Below the pieces are notes generated by a model. The model did not search any database and was not told the origin of the DNA. It saw only the letters and a program-made list of their open reading frames with translations. Both the position numbers and the translations under genes were made by a program. Positions 7,589 through 13,270 of a DNA stretch of 13,924 nt are shown piece after piece. This DNA comes from Actinomycetes bacterium (GTDB lineage: Bacteria; Actinomycetota; Acidimicrobiia; Acidimicrobiales; Microtrichaceae): contig JAEYSR010000229.1 of assembly GCA_023434535.1 (NCBI GenBank), positions 1 through 13,924 on the forward strand, written 5' to 3'. Every line of letters starts with the position of its first letter. Positions within the stretch are counted from its first letter, which is position 1.

Positions 7589-8068
7589 ATGGCACGGGTG
7601 GACCTACCGGAGGGCGACGGCGACGAGCTGCTGCGCCTGTACGCGCTGAGCCCGAAGATGGGCGCCGCCGCGGGCCGCTTCAGCGGCGCCGTGTACAGCG
7701 ACACGGCGCTGCCCGCCAGGGTGAGGGAGGCGGCGCGGATCCGCATCGCCGAGGTCAACCAGTGCATGGTCTGCCTGGACACGCGCACCACCTCGGATCC
7801 CGACAGCCTGACCGAGGCCGAGTACCTCGGGATGGCCGACTGGCGGTCCCTCACCACCCTGTCGGAGCAGGAGGCGCTCGCCGCCGAGCTCGCGGAGCGC
7901 TTCGCCACCGACCACCTCAACATGGACGACGACTTCTGGGAGCGGGCCCGCGCCGCGTTCACCGACGCCGAGCTGTTCGAGCTCGCCGTGTGCTGCGCGA
8001 GCTGGTTGGGCCTCGGCCGCGTCACCCAGATGTTCGACGCCGGGGTCAGCTGCCGCATCGAGCTCTGA
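7589..8068 (+). CDS. Carboxymuconolactone decarboxylase/AhpD-like family protein
   Basis: A 159-aa helical protein of the CMD/AhpD superfamily. The redox motif is present as NQCMVCLDTR: Cys59 and Cys62 form the CxxC, but the His expected four residues after the second Cys is Arg66. In AhpD this His takes part in the proton relay of alkylhydroperoxidase chemistry, so peroxidase activity may be altered or absent. The C-terminal half (FTDAELFELAVCCASWLGLGRVTQMFD) matches the family's last conserved helices. ATG 7589 is supported by AGGGGG five bases upstream. The gene diverges from the thioesterase gene, hinting at linked regulation, perhaps in acyl-CoA or oxidative metabolism (inference). It is followed by a strong hairpin. 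Confidence 0.85.
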   Translation: MARVDLPEGDGDELLRLYALSPKMGAAAGRFSGAVYSDTALPARVREAARIRIAEVNQCMVCLDTRTTSDPDSLTEAEYLGMADWRSLTTLSEQEALAAELAERFATDHLNMDDDFWERARAAFTDAELFELAVCCASWLGLGRVTQMFDAGVSCRIEL

Positions 8069-8086
8069 GCCGGTCGGGCTGAGAGC

Positions 8087-8106
8087 CCGCTCCGGTCGGG
8101 GAGCGG
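8087..8106 (+). terminator. Hairpin after the AhpD-like gene, putative terminator
   Basis: CCGCTCC (8087-8093) pairs perfectly with GGAGCGG (8100-8106), a 7-bp stem with a 6-nt loop, 19 nt after the stop codon. A second small stem, GGGCT/AGCCC (8076-8088), just precedes it and overlaps by two bases. No T-tract follows. The next gene has its own promoter 29 nt downstream, consistent with termination here. Confidence 0.4.
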
Positions 8107-8134
8107 TCGGAACCGCGAGCGCGACACCCGTCGA

Positions 8135-8140
8135 TAGCCT
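8135..8140 (+). promoter_or_regulatory. -10 element (TAGCCT) for leaderless TAP-family gene
   Basis: TAGCCT matches TANNNT and ends 8 nt before GTG 8149. There is no Shine-Dalgarno between it and the GTG, so transcription probably starts at or within a base or two of the start codon. Confidence 0.55.
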
Positions 8141-8148
8141 CGACCGTC

Positions 8149-9891
8149 GTGACCCGCACCCGCCTCCCGGTCCTCCTCGCCGCGTTCGCACTCGTCCTCG
8201 CCGCCTGCTCGGGCACCGGCGGCTCCGTCGCCGAGAAGGAGTCCGACGCTCGACCGTCCGACGGCCCGGCGACGAGCACGGGCGAGATCGACTGGTCCGA
8301 CTGCACCGGCAAGCTGACCTCGATGGCCGGCCTGGAGTGCGCCACGCTCGACGTGCCCATGGATCCGGAGGAGCCCGACGGCGAGCAGGTGTCGATCGCC
8401 CTGGCCCGGCAGGAGTCCACCGGTTCGCCCGACGAGCGGATCGGGTCGCTCGTCATGAACCCGGGCGGGCCGGGCGGATCGGGCCTCGAGTTCCTGGCCA
8501 ACGCCGCCAGCGCGTTCCCCTCCGAGATCACCGACCACTTCGATCTGGTCAGCTTCGACCCTCGCGGCGTGGGAGAGAGCGACCCGGTCCGCTGCCTGGA
8601 CGACGACCAGAAGGACGCCCAGATGGAGGGGGACCTGTCGCCCGACGACGACGCCGAGCGGGCCAAGGTCGAGGCCGACCAGGAGGAGCTCCGCACGGGG
8701 TGCGAGGAGCGCAACCCCGAGCTGGTCCACCACATGAGCACCGCGGACGTGGCCTCCGACCTGGACGAGATCCGCGAGGCGCTGGGCGACGAGAAGCTCA
8801 ACTACCTCGGCTACTCCTACGGCACGGCCATCGGCGCCACCTACGCAGCCATGTTCCCCGGGACCATCCGGGCGATGGTGCTCGACGGCTCGGTGAGCCC
8901 GTCGGCGTCGTCCTCGGAACAGGCGATGGTCCAGGCCACCGGCTTCGAGCGGACGCTCGCGAGCTTCGTCTCCACGTGCGACGCGGACACGAGCTGCGCC
9001 CTCGCACCGGACGCCGCCGGAGCGATCGCCGCGACCCGGGCGTCGCTGGAGGAGAACCCCGTGGTCGTCGACACCTCGTCGGGGAAGCGCACGCTCAGCG
9101 CCGACCTCTTCGACTACGGGCTGGCGACGGCCCTGTACGACACGTCCACGTGGGGGCCCACGGCCCAGGCGATCAAGGACATCCGCTCGGGCGGGGCCAA
9201 GACCTTCCTGACGCTGGTGGACCGACAGACCGGCCGCCAGCCCGACGGCAGCTACGACAACTCGAGCGACGCGCAGATCATGGTGAACTGCGCCGACCAG
9301 CACGACCACCCGACCGAGGCCGAGGCCCGGGCGGAGGAGGCGAAGATCAACCAGGCCGCCCCGACGTTCGGCCCCCTGATCGGGGCCGGGCTGCTCGGCT
9401 GCAAGGACTGGCCCGAGCCGGCCTCGCCCACGCCGGCGCCGTCGGCCGACGGGGCGCCGCCGATCCTGGTCATCGGCACCGTGGGCGATCCCGCCACGCC
9501 GTACGAGTGGGCCCAGCAGATGAGCCAGGCGCTGACCGGCAGCGTGCTGCTCACCTACGAGGGCGACGGCCACACCGCGTTCCTGCGCGGCGGGCAGTGC
9601 ATCGAGGACGCCGTCGTCGAGTACCTCGTCGACCTGACGACCCCGCCCGAGGGCACCCGCTGCCCGGCCAAGTCAGCGGGCGAGGCCTTCGGCGGTGCCA
9701 GGGACATGCTCGTCGAGCAGCTGGTCGACTCCGGCGTGCCGGAGGAGACGGCCACGTGCATCGTCGACGGCATGATCGACCGCGTCGGCGACGCCGGCTT
9801 CAACGACCTCGTGCTCGAGAACGACGTCGACGAGATCACCAAGCTCGCCCAGGCCACGGCGCTCGAGTGCGCCACCTCCGGCGGCGGGTGA
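8149..9891 (+). CDS. TAP-family alpha/beta hydrolase lipoprotein (tripeptidyl aminopeptidase-like)
   Basis: A 580-aa secreted lipoprotein. The signal peptide ends in the lipobox LAAC with Cys20. The hydrolase has the oxyanion-loop motif NPGGPGGSG (from 104), FDPRGVGES (136-144), the nucleophile elbow GYSYGT with Ser223, Asp447 in GDPATPYEWA and His475 in GDGHTAF, a complete triad, with a TAP-like C-terminal lid domain (PF08386). This resembles Streptomyces SlpD/SlpE-type proteases and mycobacterial Hip1/CaeA, which cleave peptides or esters at the cell envelope. After the usual end near residue 500 comes an extra segment of about 75 residues, acidic and helical, with Cys537 and Cys574 (see findings). 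GTG 8149 is chosen because the signal peptide and the TAGCCT element both fit it. Confidence 0.88.
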   Translation: MTRTRLPVLLAAFALVLAACSGTGGSVAEKESDARPSDGPATSTGEIDWSDCTGKLTSMAGLECATLDVPMDPEEPDGEQVSIALARQESTGSPDERIGSLVMNPGGPGGSGLEFLANAASAFPSEITDHFDLVSFDPRGVGESDPVRCLDDDQKDAQMEGDLSPDDDAERAKVEADQEELRTGCEERNPELVHHMSTADVASDLDEIREALGDEKLNYLGYSYGTAIGATYAAMFPGTIRAMVLDGSVSPSASSSEQAMVQATGFERTLASFVSTCDADTSCALAPDAAGAIAATRASLEENPVVVDTSSGKRTLSADLFDYGLATALYDTSTWGPTAQAIKDIRSGGAKTFLTLVDRQTGRQPDGSYDNSSDAQIMVNCADQHDHPTEAEARAEEAKINQAAPTFGPLIGAGLLGCKDWPEPASPTPAPSADGAPPILVIGTVGDPATPYEWAQQMSQALTGSVLLTYEGDGHTAFLRGGQCIEDAVVEYLVDLTTPPEGTRCPAKSAGEAFGGARDMLVEQLVDSGVPEETATCIVDGMIDRVGDAGFNDLVLENDVDEITKLAQATALECATSGGG

Positions 9892-9906
9892 GAGGATCTG
9901 CCGTCC

Positions 9907-9924
9907 GCCCGGCGTCGACCGGGC
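9907..9924 (+). other. Hairpin upstream of the MBL hydrolase ribosome site
   Basis: GCCCGG (9907-9912) and CCGGGC (9919-9924) form a 6-bp stem with loop CGTCGA. It lies between the TAP-family stop and the Shine-Dalgarno (9927-9934) of the next gene. It may be a weak terminator, a processing site or chance; its closeness to the ribosome site would also allow an effect on translation. Confidence 0.25.
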
Positions 9925-9939
9925 CCGGAAGGAGCCCCG

Positions 9940-10563
9940 ATGGCGATCGAACTGGTCCAGACCGACGGCGTCTTTGCGCTCGACGGCGGCGAGTGGGAGG
10001 TCACGAACAACATCTGGCTCGTCGGTGACGACGCCGAGGTGCTGATCGTCGACGCCGCGCACGACGCGTCGGCCATCGCCGCTGCCGTCAACGGTCGGCG
10101 CGTCACGGCGATCGCCCTGACGCACGGGCACAACGACCACATCAACGCCGCCGTGGCCCTGCAGGACATCGTCGACGCGCCGATCCTGCTGCACCCCGCG
10201 GACCGGATGCTGTGGGACGTGGTCTACGCGGACCGGGCCCCCGACCGCGAGCTGGCGACCGGTCAGACGTTGAGCGCCGGCGGGGTCGAGCTGGCCGTGC
10301 TCAACACGCCGGGGCACTCGCCGGGGTGCTGCTGCTTCCACGACGCCGCCGGCGACCACCTCTTCTCCGGGGACACCCTCTTCTGCGGTGGGCCCGGCGC
10401 CACCGGTCGGAGCTTCTCCGACTTCGACACGATCATCCGCTCCATCCGCGAGCAGCTGCTCACGCTCCCGCCCGAGACCGTCGTCCACACGGGCCACGGC
10501 GACTCCACCACGATCGGGGCCGAGGCGCCCGACCTGGAGGAGTGGCTGCGCCGAGGCAGCTGA
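9940..10563 (+). CDS. MBL-fold hydrolase of the MscR-associated (mycothiol thioester) type
   Basis: A 207-aa metallo-beta-lactamase-fold enzyme with all metal-site motifs: THGHNDH (His62, His64, Asp66, His67), TPGHSPG (His126), SGDTLF (Asp145) and HTGHG (His186). The N-terminus (FALDGGEWEVTNNIWLVGDD) matches, from memory, the glyoxalase-II-like protein encoded next to S-(hydroxymethyl)mycothiol dehydrogenase (MscR) in mycobacteria and Streptomyces (Rv2260 next to Rv2259). It is therefore a candidate hydrolase of S-acyl or S-formyl mycothiol in aldehyde detoxification; this role is inference, and no mscR gene is in the window. ATG 9940 has a strong ribosome site, GGAAGGAG, five bases upstream. 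It lies 48 bp after the TAP-family gene and could be cotranscribed with it. Confidence 0.8.
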   Translation: MAIELVQTDGVFALDGGEWEVTNNIWLVGDDAEVLIVDAAHDASAIAAAVNGRRVTAIALTHGHNDHINAAVALQDIVDAPILLHPADRMLWDVVYADRAPDRELATGQTLSAGGVELAVLNTPGHSPGCCCFHDAAGDHLFSGDTLFCGGPGATGRSFSDFDTIIRSIREQLLTLPPETVVHTGHGDSTTIGAEAPDLEEWLRRGS

Positions 10564-10573
10564 ACGATCGGGG

Positions 10574-10593
10574 CAGCTGAGCGGCCGCAGCTG
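10574..10593. terminator. Hairpin between convergent genes
   Basis: Two copies of the self-complementary CAGCTG (10574-10579 and 10588-10593) form a 6-bp stem around an 8-nt loop containing most of a GCGGCCGC palindrome. It sits in the 38-bp gap between the MBL hydrolase stop and the stop of the small reverse-strand gene. There is no T-tract. Confidence 0.35.
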
Positions 10594-10601
10594 TGGCCGG
10601 T

Positions 10602-10874
10602 CTAGGCCACGAGGCTGGCGATGCCCCAGGCGGCGGCGACCAGGCCGAGCACGATCATGACGGCGGCCCGCCCCACCGGAGGGGACCCGCCGTCGGCCGG
10701 GGGACGCACGAGCGCCAGCACGTTGCCCACGACCATGGCGGCGCCGAGGGCCAGCACGATCCAAGGGAAGAAGTCCTCGCCGAGGAACAGCGTCCCGCCG
10801 CCGTCGTCCTGCGCGAGGAGCGCCGCCGGGGCGAGGAGCCGGTCGGCGAGCCCGTGCACGATCAGCTGCTGCAT
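10602..10874 (-). CDS. Small two-helix membrane protein of unknown function
   Basis: A 90-aa protein that I do not recognise. It has two clear hydrophobic segments, about residues 36-57 (FFPWIVLALGAAMVVGNVLA) and 69-90 (AAVMIVLGLVAAAWGIASLV), joined by a proline-rich loop with one arginine (ALVRPPADGGSPPVGR). The N-terminus has a weakly hydrophobic stretch followed by QDDGGG. This is the pattern of a small helical-hairpin membrane protein. Strong third-position GC and convergent placement support a real gene. The ribosome site is weak (AGG four bases before ATG). A 12-bp palindrome lies just upstream of the start, and a reverse-strand GATAAT (10912-10907) or TATTTT (10901-10896) could be its -10. 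Confidence 0.6.
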   Translation of the reverse strand: MQQLIVHGLADRLLAPAALLAQDDGGGTLFLGEDFFPWIVLALGAAMVVGNVLALVRPPADGGSPPVGRAAVMIVLGLVAAAWGIASLVA

Positions 10875-10881
10875 GGAACCT

Positions 10882-10893
10882 GAGAGGCCTCTC
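10882..10893. promoter_or_regulatory. 12-bp perfect palindrome upstream of the small membrane protein
   Basis: GAGAGGCCTCTC is a perfect palindrome 7 nt from the reverse-strand ATG (10874), between that start and the AT-rich promoter-like stretch. It could be an operator, or a short hairpin at the ribosome site. A 12-bp palindrome is not rare enough alone to prove function. Confidence 0.3.
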
Positions 10894-10925
10894 GAAAAAT
10901 AACGGGATTATCCGGCAAAAGGTGT

Positions 10926-10952
10926 TCAAGCCGGAGGGGGTTCTGCCGATAC
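10926..10952 (+). promoter_or_regulatory. Sigma-28 (FliA/WhiG)-like promoter
   Basis: TCAA (10926-10929), then exactly 15 bases, then GCCGATAC (10945-10952). The sigma-28 consensus is TAAA-N15-GCCGATAA; actinobacterial variants with a TCAA-type -35 are, from memory, usual at motility genes. The match is 3 of 4 in the -35 and 7 of 8 in the -10 with ideal spacing. It lies in the locally AT-richer stretch 10894-10960, unusual in this window. Transcription would start near 10958-10961. No flagellar or sporulation gene is visible downstream; the nearest large gene starts at 11218. Confidence 0.5.
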
Positions 10953-10957
10953 TAATG

Positions 10958-11074
10958 ATGTCGGTGGACATCGCCCCCACCGACACCCCACAGCCGGGGC
11001 AAAGGAGCGGGGGACACCAATCTCCCTCCAAACGCATCGCCACCAGCACCCTCCCAGGTGTTGGCGCCTTGTGA
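10958..11074 (+). CDS. Possible 38-aa small ORF (alternative to small RNA)
   Basis: ATG 10958 (or ATG 10955) opens a frame ending at TGA 11072-11074. The peptide starts MSVDIAPTDTPQPG, is rich in Pro, Ser and Thr, and has no hydrophobic segment or recognisable motif. In favour: the ATG lies at the predicted transcription start of a sigma-28-like promoter, as in the leaderless genes of this window, and a terminator-like hairpin begins 11 nt after the stop. Against: codon third positions are less GC-rich than in real genes here, and strong stem-loops span the frame. I consider the RNA interpretation more likely. Confidence 0.18.
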   Translation: MSVDIAPTDTPQPGQRSGGHQSPSKRIATSTLPGVGAL

Positions 11075-11101
11075 CCCTCGCTCCGCCCCGCTGTGTGGGG
11101 T
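10959..11101 (+). ncRNA. Candidate structured small RNA downstream of sigma-28-like promoter
   Basis: This interval lies within the 343-bp stretch 10875-11217 that has no sizeable gene. It begins where the sigma-28-like promoter would start transcription and contains a chain of hairpins: TGTCGGTGG/CCACCGACA (10959-10967 with 10977-10985, 9 perfect pairs), CCCC/GGGG (10986-10999), GGGGGA/TCTCCC (11009-11026, one wobble), CCAGCACC/GGTGTTGG (11043-11064, one wobble) and a terminator-like stem (11085-11101). C-rich patches, CTCCCTCC at 11022-11029 and the loop CTCCCA at 11051-11056, are complementary to Shine-Dalgarno sequences. A 38-codon frame also runs through it, but its third-position GC (about 77%) is lower than in neighbouring genes. 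No match to a known RNA family was established; C-rich actinobacterial RNAs such as 6C are a possible comparison. Confidence 0.35.
11085..11101 (+). terminator. Terminator-like hairpin
   Basis: GCCCCGC (11085-11091) pairs with GTGGGGT (11095-11101), seven pairs including two G-U wobbles, with a TGT loop. It lies 11 nt after the small ORF stop and about 140 nt after the sigma-28-like start site, so it would close a short transcript. No T-tract follows. Confidence 0.35.
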
Positions 11102-11158
11102 CGTCGACCGACTTCCCGGTCCGACCCCGGCCTCTCTCCCCCGCCTGACGGCCGTCGT

Positions 11159-11172
11159 GGTCGAGCTCGACC
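11159..11172. promoter_or_regulatory. 14-bp perfect palindrome upstream of ecm, candidate operator
   Basis: GGTCGAGCTCGACC is a perfect palindrome whose centre is about 52 bp before the ecm start codon. If ecm is transcribed from the GACAAT hexamer at 11207-11212, the palindrome spans roughly -59 to -46, a usual place for a dimeric regulator. By rough calculation one or two such palindromes are expected by chance in a GC-rich window of this size, so location is the main argument. Confidence 0.3.
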
Positions 11173-11217
11173 TCGGAACGTCTGGCGGTCCGATGCCGGT
11201 GCGGCCGACAATGGTGC

Positions 11218-13212
11218 ATGCCTGCTCAGCAGTCCGGGTCGGACGAGTCCACCGCTTCACACCTCCCGCAACGGGACCGACCGTGGTTGATGCGGACCTA
11301 CTCGGGTCACTCGACCGCGAAGGCGTCCAACGAGCTGTACCGGACGAACCTGGCCAAGGGTCAGACGGGCCTGTCGATCGCCTTCGACCTGCCCACCCAG
11401 ACCGGCTACGACCCCGATCACCTGCTGGCCCGGGGCGAGGTCGGCAAGGTCGGCGTGCCGGTCGCGCACCTCGGCCACATGCGCACGCTCCTCGACGGCA
11501 TCCCGCCGGGCGAGATGAACACGTCGATGACGATCAACGCCACCGCGGCCTGGCTGCTCGGCCTCTACACGGCGAACGCCACCGAGCAGGGCGTCGCCAC
11601 CACCGCGCTGCGGGGCACCACCCAGAACGACATCGTCAAGGAGTACCTGTCCCGGGGGACCTACATCTTCCCGCCGGAGCACAGCCGTCGTCTGATCGTC
11701 GACATGTTCGCGTTCTGCAACGAGCACATCCCCAAGTGGAACCCCATGAACGTGTGCTCGTACCACCTGCAGGAGGCGGGCGCGACGCCGGTCCAGGAGA
11801 TCGCCTACTCGCTCGCCTGCGCGATCGGCGTGCTCGACGCCGTGCAGGAGTCCGGCCAGGTCGCCCCGGATCGCATGTCCGACGTGGTGGCCTCGGTCAG
11901 CTTCTTCGTGAACGCAGGGATCCGGTTCGTGGAGGAGATCGCCAAGATGCGGACCTTCACCCGCATGTGGGACCGCCTCACGCTCGAGCGCTACGGCGTC
12001 ACCGACCCGAAGGCCCGCCGCTTCCGCTACGGCGTGCAGGTCAACTCGCTCGGGCTCACCGAGGCGCAACCGGAGAACAACGTGCAGCGCATCGTCCTCG
12101 AGTCGCTGGGCGTGACCATGTCGCGCGACGCCCGGGCGCGGTCGCTGCAGCTGCCGGCCTGGAACGAGGCGCTGGGCCTCCCGCGGCCCTGGGACCAGCA
12201 GTGGTCGCTGCGGATGCAGCAGGTCCTCGCGCTCGAGACCGATCTCCTGGAGTACCCCGACCTGTTCGAGGGCTCGATCGTGATGGAGGGCCTCACGTCC
12301 GATCTGGAGGAGGCGGCCCAGGCCGAGCTCGACGACGTGCTCGCCCTCGGCGGCGCCTTCGAGGCGATCGACGAGCTGAAGGGCCGACTGGTGCGCTCGC
12401 ACACCGAGCGGATGCGGCGCATCGAGTCCGGCGACCTCACGGTCATCGGCGTCAACGCCTTCACCGAGACCGCCGAGTCGCCGCTCGCCGGCGACGACAG
12501 CATCCTCAAGGTCGACCCGGCCGTGCAGGACGAGATGATCACCGACGTCCGCGAGTGGCGGGCCGGGCGGGACCAGCCGGCGGTCGACCGGGCGCTGGCC
12601 GAGCTGGAGCGGGTGGCCCGCTCCGACGAGAACATCATGGACGCCACCATCGAGCTGGCCCGGGTCGGCGGCACCACGGGCGAGTGGGCCGACCGGCTGC
12701 GGGAGGTGTTCGGCGAGTACCGGGCCCCCACCGGCGTCGCAGCGGCGGCCGGGGTCGCCGGCGGCTCCGACGGCCTCCGGGCCATCGCCGAGCGGCTCCG
12801 GACCACCGCTGGCGGGCCGCCCCGCCTCCTGGTGGCCAAGCCGGGCCTCGACGGCCACTCGAACGGTGCGGAGCAGATCGCCGTCGCCGCCCGTGACGCC
12901 GGGATGGAGGTGATCTACCAGGGGATCCGACTGACCCCGGAGCAGATCGCCGCCGCGGCCCGGGACGAGGACGTCGACATCGTGGGCCTGTCCATCCTGT
13001 CCGGGTCCCACATGGAGCTGATCCCCGAGGTCGTCCGGCTCCTCCGCGAGGCGGATGTCACCGCTCCCGTGGTGGCCGGTGGCATCATCCCCGAGGACGA
13101 CCGCCCCAAGCTGCTCGAGGACGGGGTGGCCGCCGTGTTCACACCCAAGGACTTCGAGCTCACCCGGATCATCACCGAGATCGCCGATCTCGCCCTCGCC
13201 GACCGGGACTGA
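11218..13212 (+). CDS. ecm: Ethylmalonyl-CoA mutase (coenzyme B12-dependent)
   Basis: A 664-aa acyl-CoA mutase with catalytic and B12 domains in one chain. Residues 20-505 are the TIM-barrel mutase part: RTYSGHSTAKASNELYR (Tyr28), SRGTYIFPP (Arg146) and SYHLQEAGA (His183) correspond to Tyr89, Arg207 and His244 of methylmalonyl-CoA mutase. Keeping Tyr and Arg indicates a carboxyl-CoA substrate, unlike isobutyryl-CoA mutase. The GHS after Tyr28, LPTQTGYDPDH and VNSLGLTEAQPENNVQ match the Ecm/MeaA group rather than true methylmalonyl-CoA mutase. Residues 535-655 form the cobalamin domain with DGHSNG (His547, lower axial cobalt ligand). Ecm converts (2R)-ethylmalonyl-CoA to methylsuccinyl-CoA in the ethylmalonyl-CoA pathway or in C4 acyl-CoA supply. 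No ccr, epimerase or meaB neighbour is seen. ATG 11218 has no ribosome site; GACAAT 5 nt upstream may give a leaderless mRNA. No cobalamin riboswitch is visible. Confidence 0.9.
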   Translation: MPAQQSGSDESTASHLPQRDRPWLMRTYSGHSTAKASNELYRTNLAKGQTGLSIAFDLPTQTGYDPDHLLARGEVGKVGVPVAHLGHMRTLLDGIPPGEMNTSMTINATAAWLLGLYTANATEQGVATTALRGTTQNDIVKEYLSRGTYIFPPEHSRRLIVDMFAFCNEHIPKWNPMNVCSYHLQEAGATPVQEIAYSLACAIGVLDAVQESGQVAPDRMSDVVASVSFFVNAGIRFVEEIAKMRTFTRMWDRLTLERYGVTDPKARRFRYGVQVNSLGLTEAQPENNVQRIVLESLGVTMSRDARARSLQLPAWNEALGLPRPWDQQWSLRMQQVLALETDLLEYPDLFEGSIVMEGLTSDLEEAAQAELDDVLALGGAFEAIDELKGRLVRSHTERMRRIESGDLTVIGVNAFTETAESPLAGDDSILKVDPAVQDEMITDVREWRAGRDQPAVDRALAELERVARSDENIMDATIELARVGGTTGEWADRLREVFGEYRAPTGVAAAAGVAGGSDGLRAIAERLRTTAGGPPRLLVAKPGLDGHSNGAEQIAVAARDAGMEVIYQGIRLTPEQIAAAARDEDVDIVGLSILSGSHMELIPEVVRLLREADVTAPVVAGGIIPEDDRPKLLEDGVAAVFTPKDFELTRIITEIADLALADRD

Positions 13213-13218
13213 CACGGC

Positions 13219-13250
13219 GGGGCGGGCCACCGACCGTCGCCACCCGTCCC
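13219..13250 (+). terminator. Hairpin after ecm, putative terminator
   Basis: GGGGCGGG (13219-13226) pairs with CCCGTCCC (13243-13250), eight pairs with one G-U wobble, around a 16-nt loop, starting 6 nt after the ecm stop. No T-tract follows. The next gene begins only 20 nt further on, so read-through into it is also possible. Confidence 0.4.
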
Positions 13251-13270
13251 TGACCGAGAGGCAGCAGCGA

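Noticed and set aside
6649..9573. Open frame of 974 codons on the reverse strand
   Set aside because: It covers three well-supported genes in the wrong frame or strand and shows only low-complexity Arg/Gly/Ala sequence.
10895..10960. c-di-GMP (GEMM) riboswitch
   Set aside because: Some pieces (GGTTCTGCCGA) look similar to the 3' part, but the conserved GCACAGGGCAAACC core and the paired stems are missing; a sigma-28-type promoter explains the motif better.
11102..11217. Cobalamin riboswitch upstream of ecm
   Set aside because: No B12-box-like sequence or matching fold was seen, although the enzyme uses B12.
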